A model generated the notes under the pieces. That model was not told the DNA's origin and made no database searches. It saw only the letters and a program-made list of their open reading frames with translations. Made by a program: the position numbers and the translations under genes. From Pyrus communis (lineage: Eukaryota; Streptophyta; Magnoliopsida; Rosales; Rosaceae), in NCBI RefSeq assembly GCF_963583255.1, contig NC_084803.1, positions 6,934,238-6,998,237 of the forward strand: DNA of 64,000 bases, in the 5' to 3' direction. This document shows, piece after piece, positions 22,218 through 34,790 of the stretch (positions are counted from its first letter, which is position 1; the number at the start of each line of letters is the position of its first letter).

Positions 22218-23022
22218 CTGAACAGAAAAAAGAGAATGGAGAAATAATTATTGCAACAACCAACACAGCCACTGAGCTTAACTTTCTCTTCCTCAATTTT
22301 CTCACCAAACCGATAGAAACCAATAAGGAGAAAAAACAACCTGATTATATAACCAGTGTAGATTAAATCAATTTCTGCTTAAAGAAAATATGGCTCCTCC
22401 AATATCCAGAAAATACAGTGTCATCTTCCAAAAATAATTCAAATATCATCCATAAAAGTAAACTGAAATACCGTATCCTGTCTCTTTTAAAGAAAAGGGA
22501 ATCCCTTTTCAACCAACCTACATGCCAATGCAATATATTACATCAACATCACTTTTTCAACCAACCTACATACCAATGCAATATATTACATCAACATCAT
22601 TTTCCCTCCTTCTCCTACATTTTCACAGCAACCAAACAGAATCAAAATCCGATAAAATGAAGCAAAATAATTTAAACAGATGCAAATGTTATTGCATGAA
22701 CATCAATTACCCTCCTTTACTTCTCCTACATTTTCTCAGCTACCAAACAGATGGAAAAGCAGGTTTTGCCTCCAATTATTATCAAAATCTGATAACTGAA
22801 GTAGAAGAGTAAAAACAAATGCAAATGTTGTAACACGAAAGGCAATTACCCTCCTCTACTTCTCCTACATTTCTCAGCAACCAAACAGATGAAAAATCAG
22901 TTTTTCACTCCGATTGTTATCAAAATCCGATAAATTGAAGAAAAAATGCAGAAATTTTACTTTCTTTTCCTAAATTTTCTGACCAACTAAACGGAAAATA
23001 AGAGGAGAAAATCAAAACCAAC
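22218..23022 (-). other. Leader intron of the AGD14-like gene
   Basis: Predicted from the donor ATAATCAG|GTTGG (exon end 23023) and the acceptor TTCAG before 22217. The ATG follows 20 bases into the next exon. The transcription start probably lies near 23100-23250. A near copy of the donor sequence lies inside the intron at about 22345, part of the tandem repeat there. Confidence 0.55.
22511..22990. repeat. Tandem repeats in leader intron
   Basis: A 48-bp tandem pair (about 22510-22605, with CCAATGCAATATATTACATC in both) is followed by three diverged copies of a 110-145 bp unit marked by CTTCTCCTACATTT near 22610, 22722 and 22860. No coding content. Confidence 0.75.
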
Positions 23023-23343
23023 CTGATTATAAAACCAGTGTGGCAGCTCGAATCTATGTCTGCATCCACAAGCGAGCAGAGAAGAAACCCTATAAATTGG
23101 GAACCGAGAGAGAAATTGAAGATAATAAGCGTTGCGGAAGACGATCCGAGGAGGCTGAGAGTCGGACATTTTTGGTGGGAAGTCGGTTACAGAGGCAACG
23201 GAGGGAAAGAGACCAAAGGGAGAGAGTGAAATTTGCCGATTTTACCGCTTAGCAATTATAGCCGTTGAACCCTTGCTGATTTTTGAACGGTGCTCAAGTT
23301 TCTCTGTAGTACCAAAAAAGACTTCCAAAGTCTTTCAAATTAA

Positions 23344-23575
23344 GGGCGGTTTGAATGTGCTTTTAAAATAATTGAAAGTGTTTTTGGTGAAAATATTTTT
23401 GAAACCAATCCTTTGTAAAAATACAAGTAAATCCTGGAAAATCACTTAAAGTACTTCTTGGAAGAAGCACATAACTGGTGCTTCTTGCAGAAAGCATTTA
23501 AAATGCTTTTGGAACCCAAAAATATTTTCTCTAAAAACGTTTTCAGCCATTTTAAAAACACATTCAAACCAGCCC
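23344..23575. mobile_element. Tourist-like MITE (PIF/Harbinger group)
   Basis: 232 bp. Terminal inverted repeats begin GGGCGGTTTGAATGTG and end with the near-complement CATTCAAACCAGCCC, extending about 36 bp with mismatches. A TAA duplication flanks it (23341-23343 and 23576-23578). A TAA target site with GGG-starting ends is typical of Tourist elements. No coding capacity. It lies upstream of the AGD14-like gene. Confidence 0.8.
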
Positions 23576-23578
23576 TAA

Positions 23579-24555
23579 ACCATGAAGCCTTTTTCTTAAC
23601 AATAAGATACATGCTAAATTCATTTAAATTACGGAAACCGAAATTTAAAATTCTAGCTTTTGCTGTACAGGCAAATTTAAGAGTTTTTTCACCACACGAG
23701 ATGAGTATTGTTAACATACAGCACAGCACACTAGCTCTTGGTTTTGAGAAATTTTCCAATGTGCTGAATACAAAAGTTATAATACAATTGATTGAAATTA
23801 CTTTTTTCAAGTTTCCTACCCGTTGTATTATTACCCTTTGTGTGCCAAATCATGCCCCAGACACTAAAAATATTACTGTACTAGACCGTGTTCTCGACAC
23901 TGAAAACTCTATTGTTGGTTCGCAATCGCATCAAGGTGTCACGCATTTTCACTAGTATGTCGAGTAAAAGCTACAGTGTTTAACAGCAAAAGGTCATATA
24001 TTCCTTTTTCTTTTTTTTCAGTGGTTGTATTATTTGGGCAAACTGCTCCCTAAATACCGAACACTCTAAAAACTGTAGGTTAAGGGGAAAAAAAACAGAG
24101 GGAAAAAAAACAAAAAAAAAGAAAAGGATCTGTACAATGAGATTGGCAGCCAAAATTTCATAAACCCCTTCCCTTCCCTAACTTGCAGGATGATCATGAT
24201 CGGTACAACAGTCGCAATGGCTGGAGTGAGCAGACAGACAGACTGAAAGCCGGTAAAAGAATCTCGCCCGTACAAGAATCAGAGGAAGTCGAAGCGTCAG
24301 GGCATCGGAGCAATGAGTTCCTCCCCATCCCTACTGTTCATGGCTCTCATGTTAGAATTGCTCTGTGGTATCCGCGTGAAAAAGACCAAACAAAAAATAG
24401 CCACCACCACTGACAAAGGAGAACCAGAACAAAGACTGATTCCACCAAAAACATTGTCGGAGTCTCATCTACTAGAGTCTCTTTGGGCTGCAGAACGGCA
24501 AGCTGAGAGGGATTTGGCATTTCCATTGTATCGTCTCACGCTTAACTGTGGTGTT
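23579..24555. other. Intergenic and 3' untranslated region of EPCR gene
   Basis: No gene seen. The right part should be the 3' tail of the EPCR-like transcript on the minus strand. Confidence 0.4.
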
Positions 24556-27500
24556 CTACTCTTCATCATCGCTGGAGTCCTCGGAAGAAGTTTTGATCGC
24601 TTCCGCGGTCACGAGAGAAACCACGGCCCTGTGGATTGCTTGATCTGCTCTGTAAAACAATCTCTGAGCTTTATCTCTCTTGAGCCTTGCCATTTTATGT
24701 GCATGCTGGGCGGCACCAGATGCATCACGCAATCTGAACTCATCGAGATCAGAATCGTCCAGCAGTCCCATGCCATGCCTCGGAGACACTTCTGGTTGAT
24801 AATACCGCTGGCTTGACCAATCAGGGAGACCTGCATTCCATCGATGAACTTCATTTCTGTTTCGTACAACTCTAGGACTGTATGAAGACACCATCTGGGG
24901 GCCAACAGAAGATACCATTCTCCCATATTTCTTTGACTTGCTCCTATGAATTCTGCGGAGACGATTTCTCCCAAACCCATCATTGCTCATCAACATGTTA
25001 GCTGCATCCCTTGGTGAAAATACCCCAGGCAACGTCTGAGACAAGGGGGAGTCTTCTAAAGAGTCATAGTTATGGCCTGGATATACCACCCTTTCATCAC
25101 CGAAAGCAAATCCATTTGATCTCCTTCCTGAGAGAAGAAAGAAAACCCAATTAAGAAAAGATGCTTCCACAAGAAATTAGTCAAACAAAAAAAATGCATG
25201 TAGCGTAAAGATTTCAATTAAACATACTAAATAAGGCTAAACAAATACCAAAAGCATGGATACCATCGTGATCTCCTAACATGACACCATTATGTCCAGA
25301 AACTGAAAATTTCCTCTGTGACCGTTGTTTAGATCCCTTGTTGGGAACTTCTAGTCCCCGTGGTTTCAGACAAAAAGCAAACATTGGTGGCTTTTCAACT
25401 GATGAAGGTTTCCCATGGCATCCATTAGGGAGCGTGGTATTGGTTTTGATCATAGCTTGCTCCCACTCTTTCACTTGTTGTTGATACCTTTCCCATGACG
25501 GTGGCTGCAAAGGAAAAAATGAATTTTATGTGATGCATCAAGATGAATGAAAAGACAGCTGACCTTCATCAAGGAAAAGAAACAAGCATTTAAGCACGGC
25601 CAAGAAGTAATAGACATAAGCATCCAACCCCGTGAATTTACCACATGAAAGAAGCTCCAGAACCCACCCCCAAAAAGACCCATAATTTGGGTTTCAAATT
25701 ACAAAAGAGTTACGGTATGAAAAGAGCGCTGGGGGGTGGTTTCCGATATTAACAGTAAAAAACAAAAAATACCTCTGTTAAGAAAGAATATGTACCTGAA
25801 GATGTCGGATTAAAGGCATTCCCTTCCTGAGCCTTTTCTGTTGCCAATGCTCATAAATGGATAAGATCACGTCCATGGGCCCAACTCCAGCACCATCCAC
25901 GAGCTCTTCTATTTCTTCAGATGTGAACTCATGTTGATCAAATGCAGCCTTTTCAAACATGTCCATTGTTTTCTCAAACATCTCATCTTCGATCTCTGTT
26001 GAGCCACAATTGTGAACTTCTGAAGAATTTTGAAACTGCAAAATCCACTGCTCATCATCACTATCCATATCATACAAGACCCGAGATGGGTCCAAAGCCA
26101 TTTCAACATCTGTTTCTATTTGCCGGAAATACTTTGCAGAGCTGCGAAGAAATGATATTTCAGTTAAATTATCATCACTTTCTTCAATTAAGCGGACACC
26201 AGGAATAGGAATGTTTTTTACTGAAGCAGAGCGGATATTCCGATTGTAACACTCTTCATGCATCTCCCTAAAAAGTGCCCACTGACTCCTATCTGGAAAC
26301 TCTAAACCCCAATTCCAATCCCTTCCTCCTTTCCACATCATAGCATGAGTATAGCGGTTTGTTGTCCCAGGCTGCAAAAATTGATGTGCTTTGTATGAGT
26401 ACTTTGTAGTCCCTGAAATTTTTACAGCAAGCTTCCACTCATTATGATCAAAAAGCTCTAATACAACATGGGCCCCACATTCCCTCCACCCTCTGTCACT
26501 GCCATTGACTAACACATTTGCCTCGCATGATAAGAGCTCCAAGTTTCTTTGGGAACCTCTGGAAGCATCTGATGACCTCTTCTCATTATTAGCCCTCCTG
26601 ATTCGTTTATGAGGAAGACCCTTCTGAAGGTTTCTTTGCTTCGAACTAAAATCAAAACCTCCATAAGGCAAAGTGTAGGACACCTGAGTTCGCGGCTTCT
26701 TTGGTCCACTGCCAAAACCATTATGGAAAAGATCAGTTCCATCAGACCAATTATGTGAGAGGTGTCCAAGTGATGAATTAATTCTATTTCGGTGCCCTGT
26801 ACTTCTGGGAGCAGTGGGGTTAGGGCTGGGGATAATGCTACCATTCATATTCCAAGAAAATTCTGTAGGCTGTTGAGCACCTTGCACCTCCTTATCCACA
26901 GGCTTCTCATATCGGTCAAATGATGGAATTTCAACAGTGAGACCATTCGGAAAAGATTGGGAATCAGTGTCGGACTTGTCTCTACCAACCAAAGGCCTTG
27001 GGGATAAAGAACATTGATCTGACTCTGGATGATGGCTTTGCAATGCCTTCGACTGTACAACTTCATCTGTTCCAGTCTTTTCAAGGACACCAGTTCCACC
27101 AGAGGATACAGAAACATCAAGACCACCATTTTGGAAATGCTGAGATGAATTTGTCCGAGCTCCATGGCATACAGAAATAGCATTTTCAGCATCTGGTTTG
27201 GCACAGGACCCATTAGAAGTAGCATTACTTGGTGGAGCCTTCAAATTTTTCTGAGGAGTAATTTTCGAACCTCCGCTAATAAAGTCCTCGACGATAGACC
27301 AGTCAACTGCCAACATACTGCCAGAGTTTTCAACATGCTCCACTGAATCACGGTCGCCAAAGCAGATATTAGCAACACAATTTTCCATGAGCAGTTTAAG
27401 ATGCAAACTAATGAAGAACGTAGGTGCTGCAGCAAAGGAGAGGGCAAGTGGAGGAAGTTTTCGGCATAGCTCATCATTACGAGAAGTAGGATGACTAATA

Positions 27501-30099
27501 TTTACAGATGTAGATTCCCTGGAACCACCCATGAAGTTAATACTCTGCCTGGACCTCCTCTGTGTACCCTGGTTGTTGAAAAAATTAGAGTGAATACCTT
27601 CATAATACAAATACATTGAAGAACAATATAATTATCTACACAACAAGACCGAAAAAATTCTGTTAGAACCAAAATTATATTCAGAAAATGTGGAGAACAT
27701 AAGACAAATACCTTGACAAAGGAGGAATGCACACAAAGAGACATAAAAGGTGATTGATTTCTTCCATTTTGAAGTGCTTTAATACTATCATAAGTGCATT
27801 CAGACAGGGGCAGTTTCTTGGTAAGCAAACAATGGCTCATAAGTTGCGAGTCTAGGTACTTCCACTTTGAATTTTTTACTTCCAAAAAGTTGTAGAATGC
27901 AAACACAAGTTGCTTCCCAAGATGCTGAACACAGGAGAATTTGAACCTGATTGAAGTTGCTGGTAACCGGAAATCAATAGACTTCCCCTGGTCATTGGGT
28001 TGATGAAACAATGACAGGACAAGAAAAACAAAGGCCACAGCCTGCTTCAAGCAACCTTCAAACAACAGAAATCTCAGTCCAACTACATTGTCAACAAAAA
28101 GCATCTCCAAGTAAACCTTTGGCCATGAAATCACCACTGCACCATACCTACACAGCATTGCAGCACGAAACAACCGAAACTCTACTCCAAAAGAATCATT
28201 AGTAATTGAATGCACTGGAAGGCCTAACTCAAAAGTAACTCTTCCTGGTTCTATCCGTGGAGGAGTTAATTTCAGCAGTCCTGCATCATCAATAGACCAC
28301 AATGGTCCATTGGCATCCAAGCTTCCCAAGAAATCATACAGTGACCCAGGCTTACCCGCAGAGGCCTGGTCATCCTCGGATGTATGAGACAATTCAGACT
28401 CATTCTTCCGAAGCCGCCTTCGAAAGTAAACAATAGGCATTTTGCTATCTTTGAGGCTAGTGCTGCCCTGAGAGGTAGACTTTTCTTGCCTCACATCATC
28501 ACATGATCTGCCAAATTTTTTATTTTTATCCCTTCTAAAGGAGCCGTCACCCAAAGATTCATGCAAAGTGGCACCTTCATCTGACAATGGCGGCACAGAC
28601 TTTAAAGACAGACCAGATGTTTTTTGCTTCTTCACAGCACAGGAGGATGACTTGACCCGACCCGTAGATCGCGCCAACCATGAAATAATGGGTTCAGTGT
28701 CCATATAGCTGCCTATGCGGCTACCGTCCTCTGAAGTCAAGTTTCTCTTTTTCTTTTCTTTTCTGCATTTCATGTCTCCTTTTCTCTCATCAGGACTTCT
28801 ATTCCTCACCTTTGATTTTTTCTGCTCTGTCTTACCGGGAACTTCACTAGGGAGTAACAAGAGCTTGAACCTCTCATTTTGAAGGTCAATCCATTCTTCA
28901 TCCCGATCATCGTACTTCACATGATGAAGTTTTTTTTCCTTGTCATAGTCATTCACAAGACCATAGTACCAACTGTGGTCTAGAGGCCAGAAGACTTTGA
29001 TTCTCTGGTTCAACACCCAGTAAGCATCCAAGTTCCCAAAGAAAACTTCATAGAAATGGCGCCTCTTCCTTGAATGTCCCTTTTCATTGTGCTGTTTCCT
29101 CGGCCTCAATACTCTACCAGAATTATCAACCGAATTAGATTCTGACCCAGAAATAGACTTTGACCTATGACTACCAAAATCCTGTTCAGAAGATAACAAA
29201 AAAGACAACCCATTTACAGAAGCCTTGTTGTTTGAAGAAAACCCAGTGCAGCTAGGATCAAACCTTGATGAAAGCATCCTTGCAGCATTCTGTTCAAGAT
29301 TCTCCTCATCATCTTCTTGTAAATCGTGGCCTTCTTCCGTAGAACCATCAACCAAAGGCTCAGCTTCCTTTTCAGAACTTTTACTGTGAGGTGCCAAATC
29401 CTTCCTCTTCCTACGATTCCTCCGAGACTTCTTCAAAGATGAATCCCCATTGCTTACAGCCGAATGACTTGTAGGAACGTCTTCTTTCTTAGCATGTGGT
29501 GCTGAATTCAACTCACTATTTATGTTTTCTTTAAATTCATGAAGACCCTTTTTTCGCTTAACCTTCAAGGACTCTGCTTGAGCACCTAAATCATCACCAT
29601 TTAACGTAGCTGTCTGATTTGTCTGATCAATGACACCCACTTTACCAGCAGACTCATCTGGCAGCTTGTGAGCGTGACCACCATCAAATTTCTTCCTCCC
29701 TACAAAACCCCGTTTACGCCTCGGGATTTGAATGACCTTATTATTCAAACTAAGTGACGAAACACCATTCAACCCACTACTGCTATCCAATCTCTCGCTC
29801 GACCCAGATTTCAATGCCTCCGGATCATGTGAACCAGAACTCAACCCGCTACGAAACACTTTATCTAAACTCTTCTTGCTACTGGTATTAACATTCTTCA
29901 AACTACTAAGAGAAGCCTCTTTCTTACTCTTCTTCGTCTTGCCCCCGTTCTCATCGCCATCCTCGGCACTAACTTTTCTCTTCAAGCTCTTGTTTTCGAC
30001 ACCTTTCCTACTTCTTGATTTATACAAAGTTTTAAGATCCAGAGATCTCGATTTTTCAGGAATTTCAGTGCCATGTGAGTTCTCTACTCTATTTTCCAT
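24556..30099 (-). CDS. EPCR: EPCR-type enhancer-of-polycomb-related protein
   Basis: Four coding exons, 30099-27712, 27568-25796, 25504-25249 and 25127-24556, give 1662 residues with consistent phases. The N-terminal third is basic and acidic, rich in KKSK/RRKR clusters (nuclear). A Tudor-like fold at about residues 362-420 shows VFWPLDHSWYYGLV and VKYDDRDEEWI. A conserved block LEMLFVDNVVGLRFLLFEGC follows toward the end of exon 1. Exon 2 carries the EPL1-like region (about residues 1090-1300, SYTLPYGGFDF to YDMDSDDEQW). In Arabidopsis such proteins (EPCR1/EPCR2) belong to the PEAT complex, which links histone acetylation and deubiquitination to gene silencing. The start at 30099 (MENRVENSHG) is preferred over the in-frame upstream TTG codon. 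The divergent neighbour is far away, so no shared promoter. Confidence 0.9.
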
Positions 30100-30621
30100 C
30101 AACAATCCCTCAGTCCAACCGACCAAACCGACGAACCCCAATTTTCACATTCCATCATACATGTTTTCAGATCTGTTACACCAGAAACAACGCAAAAAAT
30201 CACAAAAATCCCTCAACAGAAACCAAAATCAAACAATCAACCTTATTCCCCCACGCATTCAGATCATTTCCAGTAAAAACAACAAAAATTACATCCAATT
30301 TCAAATTAATCAACTCAATAGCACGCGTACCTTAACCGCCAGACGACGAATCATCGGTTCCTCGAACAAAACGCGAAGATCACGAGCCCAAATCATGAAT
30401 TAGGGATCGAATCCGCACCTCCCGATTTGAAACCCTAATGTAATTCCCCAATTTTCGAATTTAACTTTCGATAATTGTTGAAATTTCCCCTTTTTCTTAA
30501 CCGTAAGAGACGGGACAGAGAGCTAGGGTTTCTTAGGTACCGCGAGAGTAAGGTTTTTGATCGAAAAATAACCAAAAAATCGATAACTAAATGGAAAATA
30601 AACGAATCCTCTGGATAATGC

Positions 30622-30896
30622 CACGTGGCGAAATCAGGGATGTTCGATTGGCACGTCCGAGGTGGGCATTCACTTCCTGTGGACGGTCGGATTTCGTAAC
30701 AAAGAAATGGACCGTTCAGATTCAGGGCTTTATTTTTACCGAAAAAGTGTTGTTTGACGGATTTAAAACCGGGCCTCGTTTTCCATGAAATATCGGACAT
30801 ACAAATACAATTGCGTTTGGGCGCCAGAAAGGAAGCACAAGATGTACTCGCTAGAGTGTCTGCTGTTTGATACTCGCCGTGTCCATGTAACACGTG
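30622..30896. promoter_or_regulatory. Two G-box/ABRE-like motifs upstream of EPCR gene
   Basis: CACGTGGCG occurs at 30622-30630 and again at 30891-30899, about 0.5 and 0.8 kb upstream of the EPCR start codon. G-boxes bind bZIP and bHLH factors in light and abscisic-acid responses. Presence is seen; function is not shown. Confidence 0.4.
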
Positions 30897-30899
30897 GCG

Positions 30900-31620
30900 G
30901 GTTATGAGGACCGCATGATCACAGTGCACTAGCAGGTGTTGGTAGCACCCAAAGAGTGGAAGTTAATAGCCGTAACGGTATGGTGACCTGTCCATTCGGA
31001 CCCCATGTAATTAGCAAGAAATAAATGGGCCGTGAAGAAAGTGGATGGGACCAACCGGCCTAAAGTTTCTTAATTATGAAAGAAAAGAAAATAATATGCT
31101 ATCAAACTACGCGTTTGTAAATCCGTAACATTATGTTTGGATTCGTAAAAATTATATGCATTAATTTTATTATTTAATTTATAAATATAGAAATTAAAAA
31201 TTCTTAAGTGAAAAAAAAAATTTAGAATTTAGAACCATCAATTTCTAAATTTAAATTTCATGTAAATAGTTTGTCATTTTCAACTTTTCGTAAATAAGAG
31301 TTTAAGAATAAAAAATACAAAAAAAAACTCTAAATTTCATGTAATAGATTGTCATTTTCAAATTTTCATGAATAAGAGTTCAAAAAAAAAAAAAAAACTC
31401 AACTATGAGTTGCCACTACCACGGCTATCGCACGCCACCACATATTGATTGTTGTGTCCCCCACGGCTGTATTTGACACCACCGATCATGATCACCGCCG
31501 CCAACACTACCCACCATCATCACTGCCGTCTCCGCCGCCACTACTAGCACATTTCCTAACTACTATATCCTCATTATATTAATGACTCTATACAAACAAT
31601 ATTATATATATATATATATG
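30900..31620. other. Intergenic, AT-rich
   Basis: Contains a degenerate tandem pair (about 31257-31310 and 31333-31382, both with TTGTCATTTTCAA) and a TA run near 31603-31618. No gene seen. Confidence 0.4.
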
Positions 31621-31965
31621 CTAGCAGAGAGCACACACTTTGTATGTATGAACAATTTCTCTTGGTAAGTGCATTTTTTTTAATATTACATAATTAATGT
31701 TTTGTCATCCTTATGTAAATATTGTGTATCAAAAGTGAGGGTAAAATTGGAAAAATAAGTATGTGATTGTCATTTTATGGAAAAAAAAAAAAAAGAGGGT
31801 GAAATATAAAAAAAGGGATATGATTGTTATTTTATCAAAATGTACAAAATTACTATTTTGCCCTCCTTTTGTCAATAATGTGTATCAAAAGTGAGGGCAA
31901 AATAGAAAAAAAAAGGGGAAAAAAAGCTGACAATGAGGGTTCTCTTAATAGTATAGAAGTATAGA
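31621..31965 (-). mobile_element. Probable degenerate non-autonomous Helitron
   Basis: On the minus strand it starts A|TCTATACTTCTATACTATTAAG, close to the AT-rich TC start of plant Helitrons. It ends with a weak hairpin (CATACATAC/GTGTGTG with wobble pairs) then CTCTCTG and CTAG. The base after CTAG is C instead of the expected T, so the end is either mutated or misplaced. It shares vocabulary with the clearer element at 32914-33222. Confidence 0.4.
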
Positions 31966-32011
31966 TTATGTTATCAAGACAATAAAATTTACAAATTCTA
32001 AAGCATAAGAA

Positions 32012-32737
32012 GGTGTATTCAATTGGGATTATGAGATATTTTAATTCTTTTAATAAATCTTGGGGTATTCAATTAGGATTTGAAGTAATTTTCAAATTCA
32101 ACGTGTATTCAATCATAATTTTAAAATAGTTTATTAAAATATTTATAAATCTTGCTGTATTCACTTAGAATTTTAAGTGATTCTCAGATTCAATGCATAT
32201 TCAACCAAAATTTTAAAACTTTTATTAAAATCCTTATAAATTTGAATGCATTCAATTAGGATTTAAAATAACCACCACAGGGTGGGTCAGTGGTTGGGAT
32301 GAATTCCAAACTCATATTCCACACAGCACACCCTGAGTTCGATTTTTATTGATGGTGAATTGCACGATGGTGGTTAAGTAAGGATGAAATGTCTCCATTA
32401 GTCTTCCTTGCCCCTAGATGGGTGGAATGTATGGTGAAGCCACCAATTTGTTCCCTTTTTCAAAAGAAAACAAAATTAGGATTTAAAAGAAATTTATAAC
32501 ATTTCAACTGTATTTAATTAATAATTCATTTTATAGATTTTTATAAAGTTGAGGAATTCGAGTGAATTTGATAGATTTCATAGTGTATTTTAAGCATTCA
32601 TAAATCTTACATCTCGCATTCAGATTTCAAGGGAATTGAAATTTTGCATGGAATCTTTATAAATCAATTAAACTCCATCACGATTCATAGATTTATAAAT
32701 CCATAAAAATCCTTCAAAATCTCGATTGAAATACACC
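32012..32737. mobile_element. Terminal-inverted-repeat element with internal repeats
   Basis: Both ends read GGTGTATT(T)CAAT inward. The interior repeats a TATTCAATTAGGATTT-like motif with AAAATCCTTATAAAT-type complements, so it is foldback-like. It is interrupted by the SINE at 32269-32473. No transposase and no clear target duplication, so superfamily not assigned. Confidence 0.5.
32254..32488 (+). mobile_element. tRNA-derived SINE with 15-bp target duplication
   Basis: The element 32269-32473 (205 bp) is flanked by a perfect 15-bp duplication, AATTAGGATTTAAAA, at 32254-32268 and 32474-32488. Near its 5' end are pol III box A-like GGGTCAGTGGTTGGG and, about 50 bp on, box B-like GAGTTCGATTT. 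It is nested in the TIR element, so it inserted later. The host motif is itself repetitive, but the exact duplication at both edges fits retroposition. Confidence 0.75.
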
Positions 32738-32913
32738 CCTCTAAAATCATGTCATTCCAATTTCCGCTATATTAAAATTGCTTAATTTTTGTTAATTTTT
32801 CACATCCAAACGCAATGTAATTGAATAGAGAAATTAAATTAAAGATGGAAGACAATTGGGGAAAATTGTAATTTGGATTCTCATTAACATTGTTTATTAT
32901 TATTATTTTTTAA

Positions 32914-33222
32914 TCTCTACTAATTAATAAAACACTCATTGTCAACTAAAATCCTATGAAATTATCAGTTTAACCCTTTAATTAAAACATAATATGAATA
33001 AGGAATATGGGGTAGAAATGTAATTTCACACAACCAAATTTTGCTGTTTTTTTTTCTTCAAAGCATCATCTACATGTAATCCTAACATATCTTTAATTAC
33101 AAAAATAAAAAATTTAAAAAAAAATCTTCCACTCCCACATTCTCTATCACTCTCTTCTTCTATTTCAAAAAAATAAAAATAAAAAAAATTTCTCACACAC
33201 TTTGTGTGTGCCCGTATGCTAG
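32914..33222 (+). mobile_element. Short non-autonomous Helitron
   Basis: 309 bp. It starts TCTCTACTAATTAATAAAAC after an A, and ends with the perfect hairpin CACACACTTTGTGTGTG, then CCCGTATG, then CTAG before a T. This matches the Helitron rule: A/T target, 5' TC, 3' hairpin plus CTRR, no inverted ends, no duplication. No coding content. Confidence 0.8.
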
Positions 33223-33562
33223 TTTTAATTATGGTATGCATTAATTTTATATAGATTTTTTACTAATTCATTTTTATACCTTACACACACTTCTTGGAAT
33301 TTATGTTCTTTGATCTTCTTAATTTCATTTGATCAACAGTCATAAATTGAGAGTGTGAAAGGTAAAAAGAAGTGTTTGGATAGCGTCACCCTACAAATTA
33401 TTAGGAAAACTAACTAAAATTTCTCAAAAACTTTAGTTTTAATGAAAATGACAAAATAAATGTGTAAGTGAATAGTACTAGGAGTGACTTTTCAAGATAA
33501 AAATGTCATTAACATTAAAAGTGAACAGTATTATGAGTGTTTCGTTAAGATTCCCAAAATTA

Positions 33563-33764
33563 TTTTGATTACAGTTGAATCTCTCCAAAATGATAAATTG
33601 AATTCCTTCCTAATTAGTAAACACATGAGTGCTTTATAATTAAAAGATGAATGTTAGTTATCTTTTGATTACAGTTGAATCTCTCCAAAATGATAAATTG
33701 AATTCCTTCCTAATTAGTAAACACATGAGTGCTTTATAATTAAAAGATGAATGTTAGTTATCTT
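33563..33764. repeat. Perfect 100-bp tandem duplication
   Basis: 33563-33664 and 33663-33764 match base for base at a period of exactly 100. Lack of any difference in neutral AT-rich sequence means it is very recent, or an assembly artefact. Confidence 0.9.
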
Positions 33765-34775
33765 CTCCATTATAATATGTCTAATAGGAGGGGCAAGGGA
33801 AGTGGGAAATTACGAAATCTAGCTCCCCTAAACTAACATTATTCATGGAAACTAGGCTTCTAAATTTTTTATTGTTCTAATAGTGCGAGAGAATAAGGGC
33901 TAGAAAGTGTTAGGTGTCTAGTTTGGTTGGTTATTAGTTTTTTTTTATACCTAAACATGCCCTTTGAAGTGCCTTGGGGATGGCTAAGGTCTCTTGAAGA
34001 GCCATTTGGCTATTTAAGGCGAGGATAGGTATGTCGCATTTAAAATTGATTTTTGTTATTTGACACTTTAATCTAGGCTGGTGAGCATGCATTCGATATG
34101 CTCTTATATATTTTCTCTTTACTTGATGATCGAAACTGTTTATTTTGTAAATCACTTTATAAATATGAACAATACAAATAAAAAAAGCAACAAAATAAGA
34201 GATCATTTGACCATTTCGATTAAAGTTGTCATGATGTTGTTGTTTAATTGGCGAACAAATTAAGTTATTATTATATCGGCGTATACAAAATAAAAATAAA
34301 TTTTTTATCTATGATGTGGATTTAGCTAATATTTTGATCGAGTATCTTTAAAGAGTAACTTAAAAAAATAAACGATTTAGATCATCAAATAATATTGTAA
34401 AATATTTAAGAAAAAGAGAAGTAAAAAGGAGAACATAAAAAGGGAAAAATGAATATAGTAAACAAACATTTACCATGTCACATCCCGGTCCGGGGTCCCA
34501 TCACATTCCGGGCTCGACTCTACCTTAGCATAATATTGTCTGCTTTGGATCTCGACCACGGCCTCACGATTTTGTTCTGGGTATGCAATACTTAAAAATT
34601 TGGAAATGATATTATTGATAGTAAAATAAGAGATGCACTTAGTAATAATGTGATTTAAATTTATTTTTAACAATTATCAAATATAGCTTCTTTCACTTTC
34701 AACGTAATACTAAATGACAACAATTTTTTAGAGTTAAAAGCTTTTTTTTAACATCTTCAGGCTTAGCCAGATGGA
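33765..34775. other. Intergenic
   Basis: No gene or intact element seen. It ends where the duplicated SYP unit begins. Confidence 0.4.
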
Positions 34776-34780
34776 AAATG

Positions 34781-34790
34781 TATATAAAAC
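34781..34790 (+). promoter_or_regulatory. TATA box, SYP copy A
   Basis: TATATAAAAC, 539 bp before the ATG, conserved at 42137-42146 in copy B. The sequence just after it (GGACCAT-GTGCAAAA) is also kept, fitting a core promoter and start site. A leader intron (35063-35266) separates it from the coding exon. Confidence 0.6.

Noticed and set aside
29732..30403. 223-codon plus-strand open frame over the EPCR 5' end
   Set aside because: It is antisense to a well-supported conserved coding exon and has a leucine/phenylalanine-rich mirror composition.
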